A DNA stretch of 64,000 nt from positions 48,188 to 112,187 of the forward strand of contig VJOU01000013.1 in NCBI GenBank assembly GCA_007050995.1. The letters are read 5' to 3'. The notes below the pieces were generated by a model. That model worked only from the letters and a program-made list of their open reading frames with translations, was not told the DNA's origin and did not search any database. Below are positions 1 through 10,575 of the stretch, piece by piece. The stretch's first letter is position 1. Every line of letters starts with the position of its first letter. This stretch comes from Glycocaulis profundi (GTDB taxonomy: Bacteria; Pseudomonadota; Alphaproteobacteria; Caulobacterales; Maricaulaceae). A program made the translations under genes and the position numbers.

Positions 1-684
1 CTTAAGGAAGGCTTCGCGGACGGGCTGGCGGTCGATCAGGCGATCTTCGGCATCCATCTGATCGGCGGCGACACCACGGCGGCGGACGGGCCGTGGATGA
101 TTGGCGTCACCGCCATCGGGGAGGTTCCCAAGGGCCGCGCCGTCCGGCGGTCCGGCGCGCGGCCGGGCGATCTTCTGATGGTGACCGGCACGGTCGGGGA
201 TGCGGGTCTGGGCCTTGAGATCGCGTCGGGACGGCTGGAAGCCGGGGAGGGGGCGGATGTCCTGCTCGCCCGCCACCGCCTGCCTGAGCCGCGCGTCGCG
301 CTGGCCGAAGCCGTCCAGGCCCATGCGGCCGCCTGCATCGACGTGTCGGACGGTCTGATCGCGGACGCGGGTCATGTCGCCGAGGCGAGCGGTCTGGGTC
401 TGCGTGTCGATCTGGAGACCCTGCCCCTGTCAGCTCCGGCGCGGGCCTGGCTGGCGCAGCAGGGCGATCCGGCGCAGGCCGCTGTCTTCCTGGCGACCGC
501 AGGCGACGATTACGAGCTGGCCTGCGCCGTGCCGGAAGACCGGGCCGAGGCCTTCGCCGCGGCCTGCGCTGAGGCGGGAACATCCGCGACCGCCGTGGGA
601 CGGTTCGGCGAGGACGAGGGGGTGACGGTCCATCATCACGGCAGCCCGGTGAGGATCGAGCAGGCCGGATTCACCCATTTCTAA
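1..684 (+). CDS. thiL: Thiamine-monophosphate kinase, 3' part only
   Basis: ThiL phosphorylates thiamine monophosphate to thiamine diphosphate with ATP, the last step of cofactor biosynthesis, in the cytosol. The reading frame is already open at base 1, so the N-terminal third lies outside the window; 227 codons remain. Visible motifs in order are GGDTT (about residue 22 of the fragment), TGTVGDAGLGL, DVSDGL and AGDDYEL. These are the metal/ATP-binding and substrate segments of the PurM/AIRS-fold family. The C-terminus looks complete. In alphaproteobacteria nusB is the usual upstream neighbour, but it cannot be seen here. The family call is firm. Confidence 0.95.
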   Translation, partial: LKEGFADGLAVDQAIFGIHLIGGDTTAADGPWMIGVTAIGEVPKGRAVRRSGARPGDLLMVTGTVGDAGLGLEIASGRLEAGEGADVLLARHRLPEPRVALAEAVQAHAAACIDVSDGLIADAGHVAEASGLGLRVDLETLPLSAPARAWLAQQGDPAQAAVFLATAGDDYELACAVPEDRAEAFAAACAEAGTSATAVGRFGEDEGVTVHHHGSPVRIEQAGFTHF

Positions 685-708
685 GGCCCCGCCGGCAGGA
701 TGGGTCTC

Positions 709-1194
709 ATGATCCGCGCCCTCGCCATCGCCCTCGTGTTCAGCGCCGCGCCTGCGGCGCTCGCCGCTCCGCCGCCTCAACCGGCAGGCGGTCCGATCAT
801 GTCGAATTTCGCCATCCCCAATGACATCGAGCGGCGGCTGGACGAGATCGCGGCGGAGTTCGATCCGCCGGAGCACGGCACCTACGCCGACCTGCCCATG
901 CTGACCGCGCCAGTGGTGGAGAACGGGCGGATGGTGGCCTACGCCTTCGTGCGGCCCCGGGTGCGGCTGGGCGACGGGCTGAGCGACGCCGAGGTCCACC
1001 GCAACGCACACGTCATCCTCGACCGCTACGTCAAATCGGTCCACGCTCGGCCCTTCGAGCGCACGGGAAGCGAGGCGTTCGACCGCGCCGCGGCGCAGGA
1101 GCGGCTGCTGGCCGTCACCCGCGAGGTGATGGGCGAAGGCGCGGTGTCGCTGGAGCTTCTGGGCGGGGACATGCGCCTCATGCGCCGCCGCTAG
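709..1194 (+). CDS. Hypothetical exported protein
   Basis: Unrecognised protein of about 161 residues. The N-terminus is a signal peptide: a basic start, an Ala/Leu/Val core and an ALA-A type cleavage site near residue 20. The mature part is mixed charged, with no cysteines or further membrane segment. An ATG at 700 is also in frame, but the AGGA at 697-700 sits about 8 bases before the ATG at 709, so I prefer 709. It starts 24 bases after thiL and may be cotranscribed with it. It is probably periplasmic. No function is proposed. Confidence 0.7.
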   Translation: MIRALAIALVFSAAPAALAAPPPQPAGGPIMSNFAIPNDIERRLDEIAAEFDPPEHGTYADLPMLTAPVVENGRMVAYAFVRPRVRLGDGLSDAEVHRNAHVILDRYVKSVHARPFERTGSEAFDRAAAQERLLAVTREVMGEGAVSLELLGGDMRLMRRR

Positions 1195-1346
1195 TCCACA
1201 TTTTCGGTTTCCTTGCGCGCCGCTCGGGCGTCGTTGCATAGTCCTCGTCTCATCGGGGAGGACTTCGCTCGCCCGCGATTCGAAAAACAACAGGGGCGAG
1301 CCGTCTTCCAAAGCAGAAAAATATAATTCTCAGGGAGACTTGGCAC

Positions 1347-3521
<2,175 letters not shown>

Positions 3522-3542
3522 CGCCTGACAGGCCTGAACGAG

Positions 3543-3573
3543 AAAGCCCCGGTCGTCCGACCGGGGCTTTTTC
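3543..3573. terminator. Bidirectional intrinsic terminator between hppA and bamE
   Basis: A GC-rich perfect hairpin, AAAGCCCCGGTCG / CGACCGGGGCTTT with a two-base loop, has a T-run on the right and an A-run on the left. It can therefore end transcription of hppA (plus strand) and of bamE (minus strand), whose ends face each other here. Confidence 0.92.
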
Positions 3574-3594
3574 ATGTCTGCATGGGCCGGGGCG

Positions 3595-4098
3595 CTATTC
3601 GTTGCGCCGGGGACCGCCCGCGCCGCCGGGCAGGTTCTGCTGGCCGGGCAGCTGTTCTGTGGGCAGGCGGCCCACATTGCCCAGGATCTGCTCGAGCACC
3701 GACAGCTCGCGGCCCCGGGTCGGGGTCTCGCGGCCCACGAAGGCGACCTGGCGCGAATCGCCCATGTCGTACTCCTCCACGTTCGCCACCGTGCCTTCGT
3801 CATCGAAGGTGATCGCGATGATGCGGCGGGCCTGGGTGGAGGGCTTGAGATAGGACAGGTACTCGCGCGTGTCGGTCATGTAGTACCAGGTGTTCTCGTC
3901 GAACGTGCCCCGCACGGAGGGGCTGCCCAGCATGTCCATGATGCTGGCCTGGTTGTGCTCGCCGGGCGTGATCTCGGGGACCTCGCCTTCAGTGTAGCGA
4001 TAGCCGTGGGTGCGCAGGGTCGGATTGCAGGCCGCCGCGAGGCCGCCCGCCAGAATCACCGCCGCGGCGGCGAGGGCGCGTTGAAGTCTGGGGCTCAT
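3595..4098 (-). CDS. bamE: BamE/SmpA-family outer membrane assembly lipoprotein
   Basis: Lipoprotein of 167 residues belonging to the SmpA/OmlA (BamE) family, an accessory subunit of the BAM complex that inserts beta-barrel proteins in the outer membrane. The lipobox LAAAC places the lipidated cysteine at residue 24. The domain follows with the typical G-x-Y turn, a helix containing ASIMDMLGSPS and strands around WYYMTD. The C-terminal tail is Gly/Pro/Asn-rich and probably disordered. It is divergent from the bc1 chaperone gene, an arrangement I know from other alphaproteobacteria. Confidence 0.88.
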   Translation of the reverse strand: MSPRLQRALAAAAVILAGGLAAACNPTLRTHGYRYTEGEVPEITPGEHNQASIMDMLGSPSVRGTFDENTWYYMTDTREYLSYLKPSTQARRIIAITFDDEGTVANVEEYDMGDSRQVAFVGRETPTRGRELSVLEQILGNVGRLPTEQLPGQQNLPGGAGGPRRNE

Positions 4099-4220
4099 CC
4101 GGTCACGACCTTCCTTGCTTGCGCCGTCTCGCCTGTTGAAAGGGGATGCGGCGCTTTGCGCTTTGACCTACCTGTCCGGGACAATAGCTTCAAGCCCTCG
4201 CTGAAGGGAGCCCCCGCTGC

Positions 4221-4757
4221 ATGATCGCCCGCTTCTTCCGCAGGAACCCGCACAAGGCCGCCGCCGCGCGCCTGTATGACCAGACCGTCGCGGCCGCGCG
4301 CCGCCCCGGATTCTATGGCGATGGCGGGGTGGAGGACAGCGTGGACGGGCGCTTCGACCTGATCGTGCTGCACGCTTCATTGGTCATGCGCCGCCTGCGC
4401 GAAGGCGGCGAGGCCGGGCAGGGGGCCGCGCAGGCGCTGTTCGACCGCATGTTCGACGACATGGACGCCGCCCTGCGCGAGATGGGCGTGGGCGACACCA
4501 GCGTGGGCAAGAAGATCAAGAAGATGGCCGAGGCCTTCTATGGCCGCGCCTCGGCCTATGACACGGCGCTCAAATCGGGCAGTCGCGACGCCCTGAAGGC
4601 GGCGCTGTGGCGCAACGTTTTCGCCGAGGCGTCCGAGCATGAGGCCGCCGCGGACCGGCTGGCCGCGTGGGCGGAAGACAGCGGGCGGCGGCTGGACGTT
4701 CAGGACCCCGCCGCCCTGCTGGCGGGAGAAGCGCCCGACTTCGCCCCCGCGCCATGA
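4221..4757 (+). CDS. Ubiquinol-cytochrome c chaperone (CBP3-like) family protein
   Basis: A 178-residue helical protein of the ubiquinol-cytochrome c chaperone family (bacterial relatives of mitochondrial CBP3/UQCC1), which assists assembly of the cytochrome bc1 complex. Recognisable parts are the N-terminal helix with LYDQTVAAAR, the block FDLIVLHASLVMRRLR (about residues 46-61), and the family motif DTSVGKKIKKMAEAFYGR near residue 93. There is no signal peptide, so it is cytosolic or membrane-peripheral. The DUF177/YceD gene that usually separates this gene from plsX is absent: only 99 bases lie between them. Confidence 0.88.
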   Translation: MIARFFRRNPHKAAAARLYDQTVAAARRPGFYGDGGVEDSVDGRFDLIVLHASLVMRRLREGGEAGQGAAQALFDRMFDDMDAALREMGVGDTSVGKKIKKMAEAFYGRASAYDTALKSGSRDALKAALWRNVFAEASEHEAAADRLAAWAEDSGRRLDVQDPAALLAGEAPDFAPAP

Positions 4758-4856
4758 AACCGGGCTCCGGCCCGGCCCGCTTGCATCTGATCCGTCCTCG
4801 GCTACCTTGCGGCCCGGCAGGCCCGCGGGGACGGGGCCGATGACCGAGATTGATTC

Positions 4857-5924
4857 ATGACTTCACCGCTAGTTCTTTCCATCGACGCGATGGGCGGCGA
4901 CCACGCTCCCGACATCGTCGTCGACGGGGCCGCAGCCTTCCTCAAGGGCCGCCGCCGCCCGGTGAAGTTCCTGCTTCACGGGGACGAGGCGAGGATCGCG
5001 CCGCTGGTGGAGAAGCACCCGGGCCTGGCCGCGGTCTGCGAGATCCGCCACACGGCCGGCGAGGTGGACATGAGCGCCAAGCCGTCGGAGGCGGTGCGCC
5101 GGTCCAAGGGCTCGTCCATGTGGAACGCGGTCCACGCGGTCAAGGACGGCGAGGCCCATGTGGCCGTGTCGGCGGGCAACACCGGCGCGCTGATGGCCAT
5201 CTCCAAGGTCATCCTTCGCATGAAGAAGGGCGTGCACCGGCCCGCCATCGCGGCGAGCTGGCCGGTGCCCCAGGGTTACTGCACGGTGCTGGACGTGGGC
5301 GCGAACGTGGAGTGCACGCCCGCCCAACTGGTGGAGTTCGCCATCATGGGCGAGGCCTTCCACCGGGTCGCGCGCGGCGTGACTCGTCCCACCGTGGGCA
5401 TCCTGAACGTCGGCTCCGAGCAGATGAAGGGCGACGAGACCGTGCGCGCCGCCGACGCGCTGCTGCGTGCGGCGAACCTGGACATGGACTATCGCGGCTA
5501 TGTCGAGGGCAACGACATCTCCGCGGGCACCACCGACGTGGTGGTGACCGACGGCTTCACCGGCAACATCGCCCTGAAGGCCGCCGAGGGCACCGCCCGC
5601 CTGCTCGCGGGCTGGATGCGCGAGGCCTTCACAAGCTCGTTGATCGCCAAGGTTGGCGCGGCGCTTCTGAGCGTCAGCGGGCTGAAGGTTCTGAAGTCCC
5701 GCATGGACCCGCGCAGTGTGAACGGCGGTGTGTTTCTGGGGCTCAATGGAGTAGTGGTGAAAAGCCATGGAGGCACCGACTCGGTCGGGTTCGCGACCTC
5801 CCTGCGCATCGCGCTGGAGCTGGCCGACAGCCGCTTCCTGACCGAGATCGAGCAGAACCTGTCGCGGCTGGCCGAAGTTGAGGCGGAGGAGATTGCCGAC
5901 GCCTCGGAACAGGAGACGGCGTGA
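4857..5924 (+). CDS. plsX: Phosphate acyltransferase PlsX
   Basis: PlsX converts acyl-ACP to acyl-phosphate, the acyl donor for PlsY in phosphatidic acid synthesis, and is peripheral at the inner membrane. The 355-residue length is typical. The start [19 protein letters not shown] carries the family signature near residue 11; SAGNTGALM and [12 protein letters not shown] are further conserved blocks. The tail is acidic. It is the first gene of plsX-fabH-ihfA-merR, and its stop overlaps the fabH GTG start by four bases (GTGA), implying translational coupling. Confidence 0.97.
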   Translation: MTSPLVLSIDAMGGDHAPDIVVDGAAAFLKGRRRPVKFLLHGDEARIAPLVEKHPGLAAVCEIRHTAGEVDMSAKPSEAVRRSKGSSMWNAVHAVKDGEAHVAVSAGNTGALMAISKVILRMKKGVHRPAIAASWPVPQGYCTVLDVGANVECTPAQLVEFAIMGEAFHRVARGVTRPTVGILNVGSEQMKGDETVRAADALLRAANLDMDYRGYVEGNDISAGTTDVVVTDGFTGNIALKAAEGTARLLAGWMREAFTSSLIAKVGAALLSVSGLKVLKSRMDPRSVNGGVFLGLNGVVVKSHGGTDSVGFATSLRIALELADSRFLTEIEQNLSRLAEVEAEEIADASEQETA

Positions 5925-6892
5925 CCGACACCTTCGCCCGCATCGCCGGCATCGGCGCCTATCTGCCCGCACGGGTCATGACCAATGACGAGCTGTCGGG
6001 GATCGTGGAGACCAGCGACGACTGGATCCGCGAGCGCACCGGCATCTCCACCCGCCACATCGCCGCCGACGATGAGTTCACCTCCGATCTGGGCGTGCAG
6101 GCGGCGAAGGCCGCGCTGGACGACGCGGGCATGACCGTGGCCGGCATCGACCTGATCGTGGTGGCCACCGCCACTCCGGACCTCACCTTTCCCGCCACCG
6201 CGACCATCATCCAGGAGAAGCTGGGCTCGGACCACGGCGCGGCGTTCGACGTCCATGCCGTGTGCTCGGGCTTTCTCTACGCGCTGGCGACCGCGGACAA
6301 TTTCATCCGCTGCGGTCAGGCGAAATCGGCGCTGGTGATCGGCGCGGAGACCTTCTCGCGCATCCTGGACTGGACCGACCGGACCACCTGCGTGCTGTTC
6401 GGCGACGGCGCTGGGGCGGTGGTGCTGACCGCCGATCAGGGGCCTCAGGACGGGCAGGGGGTGATCAAGACCCACCTGCGGTCTGACGGGAAGTTCCGCG
6501 AGCTGCTCTACGTGGACGGCGGCCCGTCCGCGACCCGCACGGTCGGGCATCTGCGCATGCAGGGCAATCAGGTCTTCCGGCACGCCGTCAACAAGATCGC
6601 GGGCTCCATGGAGGAGCTGGCGGAGATGGCGGGCATTCCCATCGAGGATATCGACTGGTTCGTGCCCCACCAGGCCAATGAGCGCATCCTGCAGGGCGTG
6701 GCGAGAAAACTCGCGATCCCCGTGGAGAAGGTGATCTCAACGGTCGGCCGTCACGGCAACACGTCCGCCGCCTCGATCCCGCTGGCCATGGAGGCCGCCG
6801 TCAGGGATGGACGGATCAAGCGCGGAGACCTTATCCTCATGGAAGCACTGGGGGGTGGGTTCACCTGGGGCGCGGCGCTGGCGCGCTACTGA
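5921..6892 (+). CDS. fabH: Beta-ketoacyl-ACP synthase III
   Basis: FabH condenses acetyl-CoA with malonyl-ACP to start type II fatty-acid synthesis. The protein has 323 residues, standard for the family. The catalytic triad can be read directly: Cys115 in AVCSGF, His250 in VPHQANE and Asn280 in RHGNTSAAS. It starts with GTG inside the plsX stop region (four-base overlap), so the two lipid genes are coupled. The C-terminus ends [13 protein letters not shown], typical of FabH. Confidence 0.98.
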   Translation: MTDTFARIAGIGAYLPARVMTNDELSGIVETSDDWIRERTGISTRHIAADDEFTSDLGVQAAKAALDDAGMTVAGIDLIVVATATPDLTFPATATIIQEKLGSDHGAAFDVHAVCSGFLYALATADNFIRCGQAKSALVIGAETFSRILDWTDRTTCVLFGDGAGAVVLTADQGPQDGQGVIKTHLRSDGKFRELLYVDGGPSATRTVGHLRMQGNQVFRHAVNKIAGSMEELAEMAGIPIEDIDWFVPHQANERILQGVARKLAIPVEKVISTVGRHGNTSAASIPLAMEAAVRDGRIKRGDLILMEALGGGFTWGAALARY

Positions 6893-6977
6893 TCACTTTC
6901 TTGACCCGGGTCATTGACCGGGAAGGGGCGGAACGACTTTACTGGCGAACCCGGAAAAAACGAGGCAGGACAGACCC

Positions 6978-7283
6978 ATGACCGGCAAAACGCTCACGCG
7001 CGCAGCCCTCGCAGACGCCGTCCATCGCGAGGTCGGTCTGTCCCGGCAGGAATCCGCGGTGCTGGTCGAGGCGCTCCTCGACATGATCTCCGACACCCTG
7101 GCGGACGGCAATTCGGTCAAGCTCTCCTCGTTCGGCTCCTTCGTGCTCCGCGAGAAGAACGGCCGGGTGGGCCGCAACCCCAAGACCGGCGAGGAGGTGC
7201 CTATCGACCCCCGCCGGGTGCTGGTGTTCAAACCCTCCCAGGTGCTCAAGGACCGCGTGGACCACGCCCTGTCGCGCCGATGA
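6978..7283 (+). CDS. ihfA: Integration host factor alpha subunit
   Basis: DNA-bending protein of 101 residues of the HU/IHF family. It pairs with IHF-beta to bend specific sites in recombination, replication and sigma-54-type regulation. The flexible beta-arm carries the conserved RNPKTGE segment (about residues 64-70), followed by [12 protein letters not shown]. The position after plsX-fabH and immediately before a MerR gene (four-base ATGA overlap) is the conserved alphaproteobacterial arrangement. It favours the alpha subunit over HU or IHF-beta. Confidence 0.94.
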   Translation: MTGKTLTRAALADAVHREVGLSRQESAVLVEALLDMISDTLADGNSVKLSSFGSFVLREKNGRVGRNPKTGEEVPIDPRRVLVFKPSQVLKDRVDHALSRR

Positions 7284-7732
7284 CCGATAAATCCCCAGAC
7301 GCCTACCGCACCATCTCCGAAGCCGCCGAGGAGGCGGGGCTGCCCGCCCACGTCCTGCGCTTCTGGGAGACGAAGTTCACCCAGCTCAAGCCGGTCAAGC
7401 GCAAGGGCGGCCGGCGGCTCTACCGGCCTCAGGACGTCCTGCTCCTGAAGGGCCTGCGCCGCCTGCTTTACGACGAGGGCTACACCATCAAGGGCGCGCA
7501 GAAATATCTGCGCGAAAACGGCGTGTCGTCAGTCGGCGCGCTGGGCGCGGGCGAGGCCGAACCTCAGACGCCTGAACCCGCCGCTGCCGCGCCCGCCACG
7601 GGCGAGGCTGCCCCGGCTGCTCAGGGCGCCGCACAGGCGAATCTCGGCGCTGAAACGACCGCCCTGATCGAGCGCGCGCTGGGCCGTCTGCAGGCCGCCC
7701 GCCAGCGGCTGGACGCCGCCCTGCAGGCCTGA
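7280..7732 (+). CDS. MerR-family transcriptional regulator
   Basis: Protein of about 150 residues with an N-terminal MerR winged helix (residues about 10-75: [19 protein letters not shown], then [11 protein letters not shown] and [10 protein letters not shown]). The C-terminal half is Ala/Pro/Glu-rich, ending in a helix suited to dimerisation. No cysteine-based effector site is visible, so it is not an obvious metal sensor. The start ATG overlaps the ihfA stop by four bases, so the two are cotranscribed. This MerR next to ihfA is widely conserved in alphaproteobacteria; its target is unknown to me. Confidence 0.9.
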   Translation: MTDKSPDAYRTISEAAEEAGLPAHVLRFWETKFTQLKPVKRKGGRRLYRPQDVLLLKGLRRLLYDEGYTIKGAQKYLRENGVSSVGALGAGEAEPQTPEPAAAAPATGEAAPAAQGAAQANLGAETTALIERALGRLQAARQRLDAALQA

Positions 7733-7802
7733 GCCTCCGGGCGCTGCTGAACCCGCATTTGCCCGGTTGCCGCCACGCGCGGCGCGCCCTATAACCCGCC
7801 TT

Positions 7803-7829
7803 CCTTCGCGTGACCCCCCTTCGCGAAGG
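7803..7829 (+). terminator. Hairpin upstream of tRNA-Pro, possible terminator
   Basis: An eight-base-pair stem, CCTTCGCG / CGCGAAGG, with an 11-base loop lies between merR and tRNA-Pro. It has no T-run, so it is only a weak candidate for ending the plsX-fabH-ihfA-merR transcript or marking a processing point. Confidence 0.35.
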
Positions 7830-7839
7830 CTTGAGACGT

Positions 7840-7917
7840 CGGAGCGTGGCGCAGCCCGGTTAGCGCACTGGTCTGGGGGACCAGGGGTCGCGAGTTCGAA
7901 TCTCGCCGCTCCGACCA
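7840..7917 (+). tRNA. tRNA-Pro (anticodon GGG)
   Basis: A full cloverleaf can be folded by eye. The acceptor stem is CGGAGCG/CGCTCCG, the anticodon stem CTGGT/ACCAG with loop CTGGGGG gives anticodon GGG, and the T-arm contains GTTCGAATC. Discriminator A and an encoded CCA follow. The C1-G72 pair is typical of bacterial tRNA-Pro. It ends two bases before the stop codon of the convergent exporter gene. Confidence 0.96.
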
Positions 7918-7919
7918 TC

Positions 7920-8978
7920 TCACTCTTTCGCGGTTTCCCCTGGGATTTCCACGTCGTCGCCGAGCGCGTCGCGGACATAGAGCTGCTTGACCACCACATA
8001 GACGACCACCGCCAGAGGCACGGCCAGAACCACGCCCAGCGCGCCGAACAGCACCCCGGCAACCAGGATCGCGAACAGCATCACCACCGGAGGCAGATTC
8101 ACTGCACGCTTCTGGATGAGGGGCATGATCAGATTGCCCTCGACCTGCTGGATGACCACGTAGAGCAACACCACCCACAGCGCGGTCGTTCCGCCTTCGC
8201 TCAGCCCCAGCAGAACCGCAGGGACCGCGGCGATGATGGGGCCGACCATGGGGATGAATTCGAGCAGCCCCGCCAGCACGCCCAGCGCCAGCGGCGAGGG
8301 CACTCCGATCAGCATCAGTCCCAGCGTGGTCAGGACGCCCACGATCAGCATCGAGATGAGCTGGCCCAGCAGCCACGACCGGAGTGCGCGTCCGGCATTG
8401 TCCGCCGTCTCCCCGATCTCGCCGCGGGCCGAGGGCGGCACGAGCTTCAGCGCGCCGTCGCGATACCGTTTCGGATTGATGGCGAGATATGCCGCCGCGG
8501 CGATCACCACCAGGGCCGTGGTGGCGGCATTGAACGCGGCGGCCGCGTAGTCGGCGGCGGCCTGCATGAAGCCTCCGCCCATCAGGGACTCGGCCCAGCC
8601 GATCACCCTGTCCTGAAGGTCGTCCACGCCCAGCCGCTCGCCCGCCTCGTCGAGCAGGCCGGGCAGCTCGTCTGCGAGTTCGGTGATCTCGGCCTGAACC
8701 TGCGCGCCCAGCAGCGCGACGAAGCCCGCCAGCAGGGCGAGAATGAGCAGCGCGGCCACCCCCAGAGACCACGGCGAGGGAATGGGCGTGATGCGCTCGA
8801 CCCCTTCGGCGGCGGCGCGAAGGATGACCGCGATGAGGATCGCGGCGAAGCCCAGGAGCAGGACGTGATGGAGCTGCCAGACCAGCAAGGCGAGGATGAC
8901 GAGACCACCCACGACCAGCGTGGAACGGACGAGCGTGCTGTTGCTGGGCGCGTCCGCGCGTCCTGTCGGCTGTGTCAT
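7920..8978 (-). CDS. AI-2E family transporter (TqsA/PerM-like permease)
   Basis: Membrane protein of about 352 residues of the AI-2E/UPF0118 family. These are polytopic exporters, some linked to autoinducer-2 or Na+/H+ exchange; the substrate here is unknown. Hydrophobic segments begin around residue 20, a long hydrophilic helical region follows the first helices, and the conserved end segment LEFIPMVGPIIAAVPAV is present. I chose the ATG at 8978 (MTQPTG). An ATG at 8990 is in frame, and longer forms would run into the divergent gene. Divergent from the YfcC-type carrier. Confidence 0.87.
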   Translation of the reverse strand: MTQPTGRADAPSNSTLVRSTLVVGGLVILALLVWQLHHVLLLGFAAILIAVILRAAAEGVERITPIPSPWSLGVAALLILALLAGFVALLGAQVQAEITELADELPGLLDEAGERLGVDDLQDRVIGWAESLMGGGFMQAAADYAAAAFNAATTALVVIAAAAYLAINPKRYRDGALKLVPPSARGEIGETADNAGRALRSWLLGQLISMLIVGVLTTLGLMLIGVPSPLALGVLAGLLEFIPMVGPIIAAVPAVLLGLSEGGTTALWVVLLYVVIQQVEGNLIMPLIQKRAVNLPPVVMLFAILVAGVLFGALGVVLAVPLAVVVYVVVKQLYVRDALGDDVEIPGETAKE

Positions 8979-9118
8979 GGGCGGTTCCATCCCGTCTGGC
9001 GTCACAGACTCAACGCCGCGCGCGCTGAACCGGTTCAGGCCGAAGGCGCAGCCCATGGCTTGATCTTTCGCCGGTCCCCGTGAGGATGGGCGCCGAAGAA
9101 CAACGCCTCGGGGGAGAC

Positions 9119-10498
9119 ATGGCCAAAACATTCAAGATGCCGCACACGCTGGTGCTGCTCGTCGCGCTCATGGGCGTGGCGATGGTGCTGACGTGGATCC
9201 TGCCTTCGGGCGCGTTCGAGATGGAGACGACCGAGACCGGGGCCAGAGTGGTCGTCCCGGGCACCTTCCAGGTCGCCGACGACGCGCCCTTCATCACGCC
9301 GTGGGACCTGATCACCGCCATTCCCCGCGCCATGGGCGCGGCCAGCGACGTGATCTTTTTCGTCTTCCTGATAGGCGGGGTGCTTGGAGTGCTGCGCGCC
9401 ACCGGGGCCATCGATGCGGGCATCGGGTCGATGCTGGAAAGCTATCGCCACCGGCTGGGCCTGCTGATCTTCATGGCCATGTTCATTTTCGGCGTGTGCT
9501 CGGCCAGCTTCGGCATGTCGGCCGAATACATCGCCTTCGTCGGCATCCTGATCGCCCTGTGCGCGGCTCTCCGCCTCGACAGCATGACGGCCATCGGCAT
9601 TCTCGTGCTCGGCTATGGCGTGGGCTACGGCATTTCGCCCATGAATCCCTTCACGGTGCTGATCGCGCAGGACATCGCCGAGGTGCCGCCGCTGTCGGGC
9701 TGGTGGTACCGCCTGGTGGTCGCCGTCCCGTTCTTCGCCATCGCGTTCCATCATGTCTACAGTTATGCGCGCAGGGTCCAGAAAGACCCCGCCGCCAGCT
9801 ATGTGGCGGGCGTTGAGAGCGCCAAGGCGCCGCCGCCCGAGGACTATCCGCCCCTGACAAAGCGCCGGATCGCGGTCCTCGTCGCGCTTGGCCTGACCGT
9901 GATCGGCTTGTTTCTCGGCGTGCGATTCCTGGGCTGGTATCTGACCGAGCTGGCCGGGCTGTTCCTGGTGCTGTGCGGGGTGGCCATCGTCATCTCAGGG
10001 ATGAAGCTGAACGAGGCGGCCGAGAAGTTCATCGCCGGCGCCGCGGCGCTGACTACAACCGCGCTGCTGGTGGGCTTCGCCCGGGGCATCGCGCTGATCC
10101 TCGAGGACGGGCTGGTGCTTCACACCATCGTCAACGCGCTGGCCACGCCGCTCAGCCAAGTGCCCGCCGAACTGTCTGCGGTGGGCATGTTCCTGATCCA
10201 GACCCTGCTGAACCTGTTCGTGCCGTCGGGCAGCGGACAGGCCTTCGTGACCATGCCCCTGATGGCCCCCATCGGCGATCTGGTCGGGGTCTCGCGCCAG
10301 GTCGCGGTGCTCGCCTACCAGTTCGGTGACGGCTTCTCGAACATGATCGTGCCCACCAACGCGGTGCTCATGGGCATTCTGGGCATTGCAGGCATACCCT
10401 ACGATCGATGGCTCAGATTCATCGTGCCGCTGATGATCAAGCTGACGCTCGCGGCCTCGCTCGCGCTCGTGATCGCGGTCTGGATCGGCTACACCTGA
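9119..10498 (+). CDS. YfcC/DcuC-superfamily membrane carrier
   Basis: Polytopic protein of about 459 residues of the C4-dicarboxylate anaerobic carrier (YfcC) family, inner membrane. Members are thought to move dicarboxylates, amino acids or peptides; the substrate cannot be read from sequence. Seen are an N-terminal helix after MAKTFKMPH, a conserved GVCSASFGMSAEYIAF block, YGVGYGISPMNPFTV near residue 170, and PSGSGQAFVTMPLMAP in the second half. The start at 9119 follows a strong GGGGGAG ribosome-binding site. A terminator follows the gene. Confidence 0.88.
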   Translation: MAKTFKMPHTLVLLVALMGVAMVLTWILPSGAFEMETTETGARVVVPGTFQVADDAPFITPWDLITAIPRAMGAASDVIFFVFLIGGVLGVLRATGAIDAGIGSMLESYRHRLGLLIFMAMFIFGVCSASFGMSAEYIAFVGILIALCAALRLDSMTAIGILVLGYGVGYGISPMNPFTVLIAQDIAEVPPLSGWWYRLVVAVPFFAIAFHHVYSYARRVQKDPAASYVAGVESAKAPPPEDYPPLTKRRIAVLVALGLTVIGLFLGVRFLGWYLTELAGLFLVLCGVAIVISGMKLNEAAEKFIAGAAALTTTALLVGFARGIALILEDGLVLHTIVNALATPLSQVPAELSAVGMFLIQTLLNLFVPSGSGQAFVTMPLMAPIGDLVGVSRQVAVLAYQFGDGFSNMIVPTNAVLMGILGIAGIPYDRWLRFIVPLMIKLTLAASLALVIAVWIGYT

Positions 10499-10518
10499 CC
10501 CCCTGACCCGCAGACATG

Positions 10519-10555
10519 AAAAAGCCCCGGACGATCCTCCGTCCGGGGCTTTTTC
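10519..10555. terminator. Intrinsic terminator, probably bidirectional
   Basis: Hairpin AAAAAGCCCCGGACG / CGTCCGGGGCTTTTT with a short loop and a T-run lies between the convergent carrier and acyl-CoA dehydrogenase genes. The left A-run makes it usable from both strands. Confidence 0.92.
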
Positions 10556-10575
10556 TTTGCGGAAGGGCGAGAGGG

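Noticed and set aside
1213..1241. TTGCGC-N17-GCATAG as the hppA sigma-70 promoter
   Set aside because: Both hexamers deviate from consensus and GC-rich sequence yields many such matches, so I could not support it.
4788..4793. TGATCC upstream of plsX as a third sigma-E promoter
   Set aside because: At 18 bases downstream the sequence is GCCCGG rather than TAGnAA, so only the -35 hexamer matches.
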